NCBI RefSeq assembly: GCF_000471905.2
Contig: NW_006494789.1
Span: forward strand, 3,113,176 to 3,177,175
Reading direction: 5' to 3'
DNA length: 64,000 nucleotides
DNA from: Amborella trichopoda
Taxonomy: Eukaryota; Streptophyta; Magnoliopsida; Amborellales; Amborellaceae
The notes beneath the pieces were generated by a model. It had not been told where the DNA came from. It did not search any database and saw only the letters and a list, made by a program, of their open reading frames with translations. Shown here piece after piece: positions 44,648 through 55,685 of the stretch (position 1 is the stretch's first letter; every line of letters starts with the position of its first letter). Made by a program: the position numbers and the translations under genes.

Positions 44648-47258
44648 TGTTGGAAAGTATTTTTCAACAACATGAGGCCCCTACTCAATAAAGGCCTAAC
44701 AAGTACTGGAAGTTTTGACAGTCTCAGGACAGCCCCAGAACTAGCCAATATCTTCATGAAGTCTCTCAAAAGTCTTCTGTCAAGTTTCATTGAATTTTTA
44801 CATGTCTAAGGTAATGAAGACTGAGAAACAGTTCTGGCAGAATCGGCCTCTAGCACCCTGAAACAGACCCCTATACCTAGAGCTACATTTTTAGCATCCC
44901 AAATTGTTGTGAGACAACCACCATTGGATTCGGCACTGTTGAAAAGCCACAGGGGTAAAGTTTCAGCCAAAACAGACACTCCAGAAAGAAGTTATAGGCG
45001 AAAGAGTGAAACAAGAGGAGTTGCACACTATTCCCATGCGACCACCCTGTAACACTACACTATTAAAAGGACAGCCACGATCAGTGACTTTCGATGCTCA
45101 TATCTCGATCGTCTCACATCGGATCAAGCTCAAATTTGGTGAGCACGTTTGTCAAGTCAAGAAGAGCAATTCGATATGTGGCACACCCCATGACGATATC
45201 CGAGCACAAAGAAAAGCTAGAGAGAAGTTGCTGATCCGTGAAGAAAGTGTAGGAAATTCAGCATCATCATGCCTCGCTCGAGCAGCCAAATCACACCGCT
45301 CATGAGCCTGATCGACGCGAGACCAATTCCATTGTGGGTGTAAGGTCATGAGCCATCTCTGAACCGAACCCTGTACATGATAAACGGTCGGATTCTGCAC
45401 ATAAAGCCGACAAACAAACTGAAAATTTCGTCGCAGGAATCCTTGATTCTGGCCAAAATTCCAAACTTGCCAAATCTTCATTCAGCCATGGAATCGAGCT
45501 GCGTTTAGTGCCCCATGACCGTAGCGGCATGCTCAATGTGATTCAACAAAGAAAACATTGAAAAAACATCAAGGAACGAACACGCTATCGATTCGAAGTT
45601 TCAAGATCTACTCAAAATTCAAGTCACATGATCGTGCACCGAAAACACAATCCATGACCCGAAGTTGGTATCAAATCGATCGTCGTGCCAAGTGCTACAA
45701 GAAAACATTCATCTTACGATCAACAGAGCATCAGAACGACCCCGGATCAGCCATGCAAGAACACGCAAGTCCTAGGGCAATACAAGGACTGATTTGGAAT
45801 TCCACAACTTCTTAAGACGGGGCAAATCTGTCATTTTGCACCTTATTTTATAATTTCCTTTAATTTAATTTAATCTTAATTTTTAGCAATTAGGGTTACT
45901 TTTGATCATCCACCCATGTTTAGGATACACTTCTATATATACGTACCATCATTGTACGTAGAAAGGGGGAGAAAAGGTAGACACATACACACACAAGAGA
46001 GAGCTTTCACTTAATGCAAGTTTCTCTTTCTTACCATTGTGGTATTACTCTTGAGAAAGAGAGTGAGGTGAGAGAAAATTTGGATTGGTACCCTTAAGGT
46101 TAAGGTAAATCTTCTCTCTTCTTTTTCTTTCTTCTCTCTCCCTTCTCCCCTCTCTTTCCCCTCCTCTTCTTCTGAGTCCCTTGCGATGCATGAGTTTTCT
46201 TTCCCTCCCTGGATCACACAGGTCGCACATTGTGATGGCAGTGCCATGCATGAGTCTGCTTCCCTCCTTCTTGTCTGTCTCTTTTTCTTAGTGAAGTCTG
46301 TAGACGGCGCTGCCCATCGTCGCCCATAGACGTAGCTTTGATGTCTCGGTGAAGAACCTAGATGGCAAAGTGTGTTGTCGCCTGCAGGAGTCTCCCTCTG
46401 CTGTGCATCTAACGTAGATGGCAATACCTATCGCCGCCCGCTAGAGGCCTTGACAACACCCATCGCCATTTACAAGCTTCCTCCATACGTCCGTTGCCTA
46501 TTGTCGTTAGCCCTGCGTCCCACGTCTATCATCATGCGACCTAGGAGAAACCATCACCGTGAGCCTTGTCAAGAGTTAGCGTCGTGCACAAAGAATACGT
46601 TACCTCCTTTCATTGCCCACCGCGATGTCTATCGAAGTTCGAATTTCCCCTTCTCTTTGCTGTCTTGTTCTTTCCTCTCCAACTTTTTATCTTCTCACTT
46701 GATTAAGGATAGGCCTAGCCTAGTACCGATGTGCCGACCTTGGTTTTGAGTAGTACCGCCGCTGTGTTGGTTCTATGAACCATGTAAGTCTTGCTACCAC
46801 TCAGAGTTGGTGCCTTTCGGTTGTCATGCTAGCCTCACCCCTCCGTCAAGTTCTCTTCTCCTTTCCGTCTTTCATCTGACCTTGCAGTTCATCGCCTTCT
46901 CCCATGAACGTGCAGTGCCCTAAGACAAGGGTGGGTCCTTTTCGACCCTCTTGTCTTACAAATTAACCATAGAAGTGTTGTGCCAAAAAATAAGAGGGTT
47001 ACAGGTCAAGGGAGGCGATTCCGAGCCAACTCGAGCAGCTAGGGGGATTTCTTCGTGATCTAAGAGGGTGCCCAATCAAGCCAGCCTGAGTAAGTCCCAA
47101 ACCCACATAAAATTCCTCTCTCATTGGTTAGTATACCTACCCTTGCCCATGAGCAAGTTTCTGAGAGAGCGATCTCAAATCCAGGGTCCCCTAGAGACCC
47201 GAGACACATGCCATCAATTCATCTAGATCGTGAGGACAAGATGAGAGGCACCTAACCA
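44648..47258 (+). repeat. 3' LTR of element B (2611 bp)
   Basis: TGTTGGAAAG...CTAACCA, aligned with 14777-17381. TATA CTATATATAC at 45933-45942. In the first 130 bases I count 21 differences from the 5' LTR, many of them transitions. Followed by GGGGC and then the gag zinc-knuckle part of element E. Confidence 0.9.
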
Positions 47259-47540
47259 GGGGCCCACGAGGAAAGGAAAGATGAAGGAATGGCAAGGCCC
47301 AAAAGAACTCCCAAAGCGATGTCAAGTAAAGCCAGCTCATGTATTGTACCTCTTGCAGGAAGCAGGGTCATGTGGCATCTGAGTGCTAGCTGAAGACCAG
47401 GACATGTTACAACTGTGGCAAGTCGGGCCACCAGATTAGAGATTGCTGACATTGAATGATGAACCCAAACCCAAGTCTCAGGGTCGGACCTTGGCACTCG
47501 TCAAGGAAAAAGTTAAACCCTCAACTTCAGGGAACTGGGA
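47259..47540 (+). pseudogene. gag of element E, C-terminal part with CCHC knuckles
   Basis: From 47264 a frame continues the gag interrupted at 14776. It contains two standard C-x2-C-x4-H-x4-C knuckles, CTSCRKQGHVASEC (from 47345) and CYNCGKSGHQIRDC (about 47407), interrupted by stops (TGA, TAA and a TAG right after the first knuckle). These bind RNA in Del/Tekay-like gag. After the second knuckle a tail (KPKSQGRTLALVKEKVKP) is seen in another frame. No protease or RT follows. Confidence 0.85.
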
Positions 47541-47879
47541 GTGTGTTTTGATCGGAATGTAGAATCTAAAGTTTTGTTAAACCTTGTTTCCTCTCATTGT
47601 TATTGTAGTACCATATTTTCACATATCTGATGAAATTTGGACCTTTACTGTCGGATTCTGCTTAGATTGTGTGCAACTGATTTGGGGATTCCTTAGAGAT
47701 CCTTTTGTATAATAATTGTGTGGAGCTAATACGTTCCCTGTGATTGAAGTGATAAGTGTTTATGTTGTGACTCGTGTGGTCAACCTTGCAATGAGTAAAA
47801 GTGATGTGCACAACAAGATATGATTGTAGCGAGTGTTATGAGGTATCTTGAACATACTGCATGACCCTAGTTGATATTG
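47541..47879. other. Spacer of element E
   Basis: AT-rich, no open frame of note and no match to pol domains. It joins the gag tail to the 47-bp array; this is where protease, RT and integrase would stand in a complete element. Confidence 0.6.
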
Positions 47880-49180
47880 CGATGGTGCTTTGTTAAGTGC
47901 CTACTTTGAGGGTATTGCAGGGCCTGACTTTGTGATTTGTTAGGTTCCTACTTTGAGCATATTGTAAGGCCTGACCTTGTGATTTGTTGGAGGCCAACTT
48001 TGAACGTATTGTAGGGCCTGACCTTGTGATTTGTTAGGTGCCTGCTTTGAGCATATTGCAGAGCCTGACTTTGTGATTTGTTAGGTGCCTACTTTGAGCG
48101 TATTGTAGGGCTTGACCTTGTGATTTGTTAGGTGCATTCTTTGAGAGTATTGAAGCGCCTGACTTTGTGATTTGTTAGGTTCCTACTTTGGGCATATTAT
48201 AGGGCCTGACCATGTAATTTGTTAGGTGCCTACTTTGAGCGTATTACAAGGCCTGACTTTGTGATTTGTTAGGTGCCTACTTTGAGTGTATTGTAGGGCC
48301 TGACCTTGTGATTTGTTAGGTGCCTACTTTGAGTGAATTGTAGGGCCTGACCATTTCACTTGTTAGGTTCTTGCTTTGAGCGCAGTGAAAGGCCTCACTT
48401 TGTGATTTGTTAGGTGCCTACTTTGGCTATATTATAAGCTTGACCTTGTGATTTCTTAGGTACCTACTTTGAGCGTATTGTAGGGCTTAACCTTGTGATT
48501 TTTTAGGTGCCTTCTTTCAGCGTATTGCAGAGCCTCACATTGTGATTTGCTAGGTTCCTACTTTGAGTGAATTGTACGGCCTGACTATGTGATTGATAAC
48601 AGCAAGGTGCATGTTTTGACCGTATTGTAGGGCCTGGTTTTTTTATTTGTTAGGTGACTACTTTGAACGTATTGTAGGGCCTGACCTTGTGATTTGTTAG
48701 CTGCCTTCTTTGAGCGTATTACAGGGCCTAACATTGTGATTTGCTAGGTTCTTACTTTGAGCGTATAGTAAGGCCTGACTATGTGACTGATAACAGCGAG
48801 GTGCCTGCTTTGAGCCTACTGCAGGGCCTGACTTTGTGATGGTAGTGTGCCTGCTTTGAGCATATTGCAGGGCCTGATATGGTGATTGTACCGTGGTGCC
48901 TACTTTGTAGGGCACGGCTTTGTGATTATGTGGTGCATTCTTTGAGTCTATTGCATGACCAGGATTGATGCTAATAGGGTGCCTACTTTGAGCATATTGT
49001 AGGACCCGACTATTGTGGTTGACATTGATAGGGTTTCTACTTTGAGCGTATTGTAGGACCTGACTATTGTGATTTATACTGATGGGAAGCCTACTCTGAG
49101 CTTGGAGCAGGACCCGACATTATGATTGATTATAGTGAGGGGCCTGCTTAGAGTGTATTACAGGGCCTAGTGTTGTGACT
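47880..49180. repeat. Tandem array of 47 bp, element E
   Basis: About 25 copies of GTGATTTGTTAGGTGCCTAC + TTTGAGCGTATTGTAGGGCC + TGACCTT, for example at 48261 and 48308 (exactly 47). The ends (from 48780) decay and interleave with longer variants. It lies between gag and the 3' LTR. Confidence 0.9.
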
Positions 49181-49521
49181 CTGTGTTTCTATAGCGCGTG
49201 CCTTGAGTGCATCGCACGATTGATATTGGTAAGGTGCTACTTTGTGAGTATTGTTGGACCCAATTATAGATTGATACCAATAGTCGACTGGTAGTGGCTG
49301 AACTGGTTGATATTGATTAGAGTTGAATGGCTTGATTTTATGTGTGTCAACTTGTTATTGTTGGCTGGTTAGTGCGTGACACTATGTGTGAAATGTGAAG
49401 CATGGACTATGAGATGCTGAAGATAAGGCTATAGACAGTTAGACGAGACAATAGTTGATGTGTCGATGTCCTCCTCCTGTTGATGGATTTCGTATGTATG
49501 ATTTTGGGGAAAAAATCATTT

Positions 49522-49536
49522 TTAAGGGGGGGATGA
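49522..49536 (+). other. Polypurine tract of element E
   Basis: TTAAGGGGGGGATGA directly precedes the 3' LTR start TGTAAGGACC. The G run and position fit the plus-strand primer of a gypsy element. Confidence 0.75.
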
Positions 49537-52087
49537 TGTAAGGACCCAATTTTCTAAACCTAAACACTTACGGTAGTAGGGCGGAGGAAGCCCATGCCTT
49601 GCGCTAAGGAAGAAGGCTATCGCCGCGCATAAATTGAGCTATTGCTAGCTATGTTGTGAGTACTAGGGCTGACTGTGTTGAGAGTGTAGCGTCGGCTATG
49701 TTGGGTGTAGCACCAGCTGTGTTGAAAGTGCTAGCGCTCGTTGTGTTGAGTGTGTAGCACCGGCTATATTGGGTGTAGTGTCAGCTGTGTTGTGAGTGTA
49801 GCGCCGGGTGTGTTGGGTGTAGCACCGACTGTGTTGTGTGTGTAGCGTCGGCTATGTATAGTAGTCTAGGGAGTTTCTTGTCTCTCATGTTTTCTGTCTC
49901 CCCCCATGTGTGCCAAGTGGCAAAGGCTGTTGTACCCACATTGATGCTTATCTCCCATGCTTACTGAGCCCCATAATAATGATGTACCCCTTGCTTGCCC
50001 TTCTCTCTCTCCTCTTGCATACCACTTGTTATTTGTATGTTGCCATTTGTCCCATGCCACCACAACTTGTCCATTACATGCTGGCACCATATGTGATTAC
50101 TTATTCACCCCACCACTCATGAAATGAGTTTTCCGTCTCTCACCCACATTCACCTCTCCTCCCTTGGTTATTTGAGCTCTCCAAACCTTATTCCCTAAGC
50201 TTGGACCTTAGGCATTGGGGCTGGGCAGTCAAGGAGAAGTTGGAGGAAGACTTTGGAGTTTCATTTGCAATAGCTAAGTAGATCTAGCTTCCATGTGTTT
50301 CCGAATTTTGTTTTATTCATGCTATCTAGATCATCAGTGTGAAGTCCAAGACATGAATATGAATGTGATGGTAAATATGTGTGTGAATGTAAGAAATTGA
50401 GATATGGCAGGAATGTGCTCTGTATTTTATAGAACTTTGACTCTTATTCATGTGATAAGTAGAGTATTGAAAATATCTATGATGGATATGAAATTTGGGG
50501 AGAAATAACCCCTATGGGTCTATTTTAATATGGAAAAGACCTTGTTTCGAGATCTATTTTAGTTTGGATATTATTAGTCATTTTCTAAAGTATGCCAAAA
50601 CTGTGAAATGGAATTCCATGAATTTACATACTTTTGTGATGAACTTTTGATTAAGAAAATGATATCCAAATGGCCTTAAATTACCACCATTTAAAAGATC
50701 TATGAGTAAAATTTGAGTTTTTTGTTTATGAATAGCTGAAACTCTTGATAATTTGGAAGATATGGCTCGTTTTATGCATGTATGTCACTGTTAACAGACT
50801 GTGATAATTTTTAAGAATATTATTTCTGTTGTACTGAGAGTTTGACTAAGAAATTAGAGTCCAAATGACACCATATCTCCATTGGAAATATTTTTGAATT
50901 TATTTTAATGTTCATGTTCACATCTTGCTCTGATTCTTTACTTATGTAATGTTATACCAGTTGTGTGAATGATGGTACCATGCAGCTTGTGTGTTATGAG
51001 AATGGGTACCTACCGTGTGAATGATGGTACCGTGCTGCCTATGTGTTATGTGAATGGGCACCTACTGTGTGAATGATGGTGCTTACAGCTGCCTGTTGCG
51101 AAGGGTACCTTGTGTGAATGATGGTGCCGGCAGCTGCGATGCTTATGTGTTATGTGAAGGGGCGCACTGTGTGAATGATAGCGCAGGTAGCTAAGATCTT
51201 CCCTAACTCCCCATGATAGGACGTAGTTGGATATTGTGATACTGTAGTTGGATATTGTGATACTGTGACTGCTATGTGATTACTTGAAATGTGAGATTGG
51301 CTTGAGATATATGATTACCTGAGTTATGTGACTGGTCTGAGATTTGTGTTTGGCCGGATAAATAGGGCTAGAGAGTGGGTTGCATTAGTTAATTTGGTTA
51401 TGCTCTTTTGTTTGTATGGATCTATTGAAATCTGATAGATTGCTAGTATATATGATATTTGACATCTTATACTGTGCCTGCTCTACCATGAAAAGCATCA
51501 TCTTATAATTGTGACATAATTGTGATGCATGACTCCTGATTTATGAGCATGGATTAAAACCTTGTTCTATGTTGTGTGATAATATTTTTAGGCAGGGAAG
51601 TTGATATTGTGATCTACTTACTGGGATTTTTAGCTCATTCTTTTGCTTCCACCCTTATAGATTAGCAGCTGCAGATCGAAGTCAGGCGAGTGGTGATCGT
51701 GTTTGGTGGACTGAAGGCCCATGCTAAACTAGAAGATCTCCTTATTTTTGTAGGTGTCAGGTGGTTGTCGACCGTACTATGTTGTTTATGAAGCTTTGAA
51801 GTTTTGTTATTAGACTTTGGTGCCTTGGATGAATGGTAATATTCTGGATGTTGTAGTTATGACTTTTGGGGAATGCATATGGATATGAATGGTTTTAGTT
51901 TATCCAGCTTTTGTTGTTGTTTCTTGTGGGAATTTGTGTTTTTTTCTCGTGGTGGCTTTGATTCCACAATTATGACACGTGTTGATGCCATTCCCACTTG
52001 AGTGATATACTTAACCTCTAGTCGTTATCTCGCACTCTATCACCCTCTAGTTTAGGATGGTAGGGGTCAGGGGGTGGGGTCGTGACA
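49537..52087 (+). repeat. 3' LTR of element E (2551 bp)
   Basis: Starts TGTAAGGACCCAATTTTCTA and ends GGGGTCGTGACA. Its last 300 bases match 13641-13943. It contains two minisatellites: 49640-49860 (GTGTTGGGTGTAGCACCGGC words) and 50970-51190 (GTGTGAATGATGGTGCCGGC words). The latter also occurs in LTR F (55240-55640). No protein is encoded. Confidence 0.85.
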
Positions 52088-52673
52088 ACCCCCTTGGTGA
52101 GCAGTCGAAGCTCGACGAAGACCGATTAGATCCCCTATCAAGACCTATGGTCGTGCCAGAAGGTGGGCGGGAACAGTTGACACTACCTGATTAGTCACTC
52201 AAGCACGCTTCACAAGCAAGACTATTGAGGAGGTGTCTGAATCAATCGAGTCCTCCTCAACCACATAGGCTCTTCTCCTTGAAGCCGAGGGAGCAAGTGC
52301 AGCCCTCTTTGCCATGCTCCCCCTACGATTCTTCTTTCCTCCTGGCCCCTTCTTCGGAAAATGCTCATCAGCACCACCGCTACATGAGCCCTAGGAGAGC
52401 CCCTCGCCCTTTCAATTTGACGAGAGTGTGACTCGCCCTGCCTTGGAGTACCCGGCCTCGTATTAGGTCTCATTCAGCTGCCAACAGTGATGCCTCCCGA
52501 CATCCACATGAACAAAGGACCGAGGCTGTCAAAGAAGGACTTTGTCCCGTCCCGTAGGGATAAATACTCCATCCCTAGCTCGTCCCGCTCCAAAAAGCAA
52601 GGGTGGGTTAGCTTCTGCCAATCCAAAGGGTAATGCTCCAATGGACAGACCTGGGGGGATATAGGATGGGCAA
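52088..52673 (-). other. Unassigned coding-like fragment between two LTRs
   Basis: The minus strand has readable stretches without repeats: about 52400-52215 (GPGGKKNRRGSMAKRAALAP in one frame) and 52660-52474 (LDWQKLTHPCFLERDELGME, FFDSLGPLFMWMSGG). I recognise neither. It lies just right of the end of element E and left of an LTR start, so it may be the internal end of the element whose 3' LTR is F; a purine-rich CTGGGGGGATATAGGATGGG before 52674 fits a polypurine tract. The 174-codon frame 52998-52474 is half made of the 52705 repeats. Confidence 0.35.
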
Positions 52674-52704
52674 TGTAACGACCTAGTTTTTTTCGGGCTA
52701 TATA

Positions 52705-53060
52705 AAATGTGTGTGGCAGCAAGAGCGTGCGACAGTGTGAATGCGTGCAACAGTAAGAGAGCACGATAGTGTGAATGTGTTTAGTAGCGAGAGCGCGCTG
52801 CAGTGTGAATGTGAGCAGCAGCGAGAGCGTGCGACAGTGTGAATGAGCACAGTAGTGAGAGCATGCGACAGTGTGAATGTGCGCAGCAGCGAGAGCACAC
52901 GACAGTGTGAATGCGCGCAACAGCAAGAGTGCATGGCAATGTGCATGTGCACGACAGTGAGAGCACGTGACAATGTGAAAGCGCTCAGTAGTAAGCATAT
53001 GGTAGTGTCAATGCACGCGATAGAGAGAGCGCACGGCAGTAAGCACGCACGACAGCAAGA
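52705..53060. repeat. Minisatellite of about 32-33 bp in LTR F
   Basis: Ten or more copies of GCGACAGTGTGAATGTGCGC + AGCAGCGAGAGCGT with much variation (GTGAATG words are regular). It starts about 30 bases inside the LTR, at the far 5' end of U3. Confidence 0.8.
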
Positions 53061-54699
53061 GGAAGAAGAAGAGTGTCGCCATGCATGATTACCGTCGTGC
53101 GCGGCAGCGAGTGTGTGCCACAGTGTGTAATAGAGAGTTCTTACTATCGTGTGTAGCTGTTAAGAATTGTTGCATCTAGGAGGGGGAGAGACCACTTGTC
53201 AATTGCATACTGTTTATGAGCCACTTGTTAATTGCATACTTTTTATGAGCCACTTATCATTGCATGCTGAACCACCCAATTTTTTTTACTATTTAAACCC
53301 CACCTCACACCCTCCCTTGAGTCTTGACTCTCTCTCTCAACAACGCCCACTCTCTTTCTAGCCTTGAGAGCTCAAAGGCTGGAACTCATCCCTTGAAGCC
53401 TAGCATTGAAGGTGAACCTGTGTAAAGCACCTTGGGTCTTCATTTTAGTACTGTAAGTGGATCAAAATCCTTGCATTTATTTAGTTATGGAAGTATGAAA
53501 TTAAACTTGAAATTGTTTGAATTTTGTAGAACAATGGTTGCATGTGCATCTCGTCACGCCATGTCTTCTAGAAATTACGCCTTTTTTGCAAAGACAATAT
53601 GAGCACTGAAATTACTATTGTTGATCATGGAAATCTGTGAATTGGTATTCATGTGAGTCTAATTCAAGATGAAAAATATTTCATATTAATGTCTAACCTA
53701 AATTGGGAGTAATTGATTGTCATTTGAGACATGTTTACATTGTGAAATTTCAGGGAAGTTTCATGTTTTTGTGGCACTCTATTGACCTACCAAATGACAT
53801 CTAAATGACACCAAATAACCTCCATTGAAAATATGCATGTGTATACTATTACTTTCATGTTTAAACTTTGTTCAAATTCTTTATAAATGAGGAGCTATGC
53901 TTCAATTGTCCATGTCACTATTAGCAGATTTCACTAAATCCAGCTACTGTCTTTGTTGACAGGAGATTTTGACAAAACAAATGGAGTCCAAATGCTTTTA
54001 AACCACTGCCACTTGAAAGATCTGTGTTTACTTAAATTTTCATGTTGAAATCATCTCGAAATACCCTCTAGATTGAAAAATATGCCCCTGACAAGAGGGA
54101 TGCATCATTATTAGAAGAATACAGAAATTCACTTATGTCAATATCAGCTTTTGATCAACCCAATGTAGTCCAAATGCTTTCAAACCACTTTTGTTGAAAA
54201 TATATGTGAAGTTTTGTTTTAAATTCATCCTAGAATTCTCTAAAATTTGGGAGTTTTGCTCCGGTTGGTGTAACATGTCACTGTCATAGATAGCTACAAT
54301 ATCCAGAAACTATATCTCTTATTGTGTTGGGCTTTTAGCTGATCAAATGATGCACAAATAGCTTCAATTCTCTTTGATCAATAGATATATATGTCTATTT
54401 TAAGTGAAGATTGAAATTGAGTTGAAATTCCTCATGAATTGAATGCCATGTCTTTTTTTGTTTATGCATATTTCTGATTGGAATGTTAGTAAATCCCAAA
54501 CTGCTCTATGAATTATGCAAACGTTATACACTGATGATCCTGGATATAGCTTAGTCCGTTCACAAATAGATTTCAACTATCTGTCAAAAGAAACTGAAAA
54601 ATGCATGTTTATGATACTGTGAGTGCCTCTGAATTGTTGTGAACAACAAAGCATGAGCCAATAAACGCTTGAGCATGCATGTACACCGTACAATTAAAT

Positions 54700-55010
54700 G
54701 TGATATGACTGTTATATGGACCACTATGCAATGGGACACCCATTGATAGTGGAATACTGGTATGATATGACTGTGATATGGACCACTACGGAATGGGACA
54801 CACATTGGTAGTGGAATACTGTTATAATATGATTGTGATATGGATCACTACACAATGGGACACCAATTGGTAGTGGAATACTATTATGATATGACTGTGA
54901 TATGGACTACTGCGCATTGGGACACCCATTGGTAGTGGAATACTGTTATTATGTGAATGTCATATGAAACACTACTCATTGGGACACCCATTGGTAGTAA
55001 GACCTGGTAT
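54700..55010. repeat. Tandem array of 62 bp in LTR F
   Basis: Five copies of GATATGACTGTGATATGGAC + CACTACGCAATGGGACACCC + ATTGGTAGTGGAATACTGTTAT. CCACTA or its variants fall at 54721, 54783, 54845 and 54908. Followed by decaying GCTCTGTTATGA words to 55150. Confidence 0.85.
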
Positions 55011-55685
55011 GATAAGAAATGCGATATGCTCTGTTATGATGAGAATACATATAGAAATACATGCTCTGTTATAAAATGAACACCTGCTCTATTATGAAAG
55101 GAATACTGGTTCTGTTATGAAATGAATACAAGATTTGTTATGAAATGAAATCCCACTATGATATGATAAGCACTTATGCAATGGGTCTTCCATTGGCAGG
55201 GTGATGTGATATGTATGATTATGAAAAGTGCTATGTTATAGACCTGTGTGGTCAACTATGTGAATGGGCACCTACTGTGCGAATAACAGTGCCAACAATT
55301 GTCTGATATTCCTTTAATATGATATATGCGCATAACGATATGTTGCTTACGTGGCACCTACTGTGTGAATGATGGTGCCGACACCTGCTTGTTGTGAAAG
55401 GCACTTACTGTGTTAACAATGGTGTTGGAAACCACCTGATATATTTTTGATGTAATATGCATGCATAGTAATATGTGGCCTATGTGATATATGTGATCCG
55501 GCACCTACTATGTGAATGATGGTGCCGGTAGCTGCTTGATATACTTTGTATGTGATATATGAGAATTGACACCTAATGTATGAATGACGGTGCTGGCAGC
55601 TGCCCGTTAGACAGGGCACCTACTGTGTGAATTATGGTGCCTGCAGTTGCCATATTTCCCTAACTCTCTATGATAGGAAAGGGAG

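Larger units (their letters stand above)
14777..47258 (+). mobile_element. Tat-lineage retrotransposon B, inserted in gag of E
   Basis: LTRs at 14777-17381 and 44648-47258 are in the same orientation and both start TGTTGGAA and end TAACCA. Between them are the PBS, leader ORF, gag, RT, RNase H, archaeal-type RNase H, integrase (split by element D), an antisense ORF with promoter, tandem repeats and a degenerate polypurine tract. No protease is found between gag and RT. Without D the element is about 17.4 kb. My count of the first 130 LTR bases gives 21 differences, so it is old. The flanks GTGGT and GGGGC (3 of 5 equal) look like a decayed target-site duplication. Confidence 0.88.
13641..52087 (+). 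mobile_element. Del/Tekay-like gag-only retrotransposon E, host of the nested insertions
   Basis: Parts in order: truncated 5' LTR (13641-13943), tRNA-Met primer site (13947), gag N-terminal part (14054-14776), then the 32.5 kb insertion of element B, the gag C-terminal zinc knuckles (47264-47540), a 47-bp tandem array (47880-49180), a polypurine tract (about 49522-49536) and a 3' LTR (49537-52087). No protease, RT or integrase lies between the knuckles and the 3' LTR. It therefore resembles the non-autonomous class with LTRs plus gag only. Without the insertion its own length would be about 6 kb plus the missing part of the 5' LTR. Confidence 0.8.
52674..55685 (+). repeat. LTR F, related to the LTR of element E, 3' end missing
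   Basis: Starts TGTAACGACCTAG (compare TGTAAGGACCCAA in E). Three minisatellites are embedded: 52705-53060 (about 32-33 bp), 54700-55010 (62 bp) and 55240-55640. The last is shared with E, including the following CCCTAACTC(T/C)(C/T)TATGATAGGA-like word. E continues for about 870 bases beyond that word; F does not, so F is truncated near 55685. No partner LTR in the window. Bases 53400-54600 are AT-rich, noncoding. Confidence 0.6.

Noticed and set aside
44648..47258. Solo LTR
   Set aside because: It has a matching partner at 14777, the internal region ends at it with a decayed polypurine tract, and the flanking E gag is split between the two LTRs.
52474..52998. Open frame of 174 codons on the minus strand
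   Set aside because: Its first half is the 32-33 bp minisatellite of LTR F and it crosses the LTR border; only the last part (52660-52474) might be real and is listed as an unassigned fragment.
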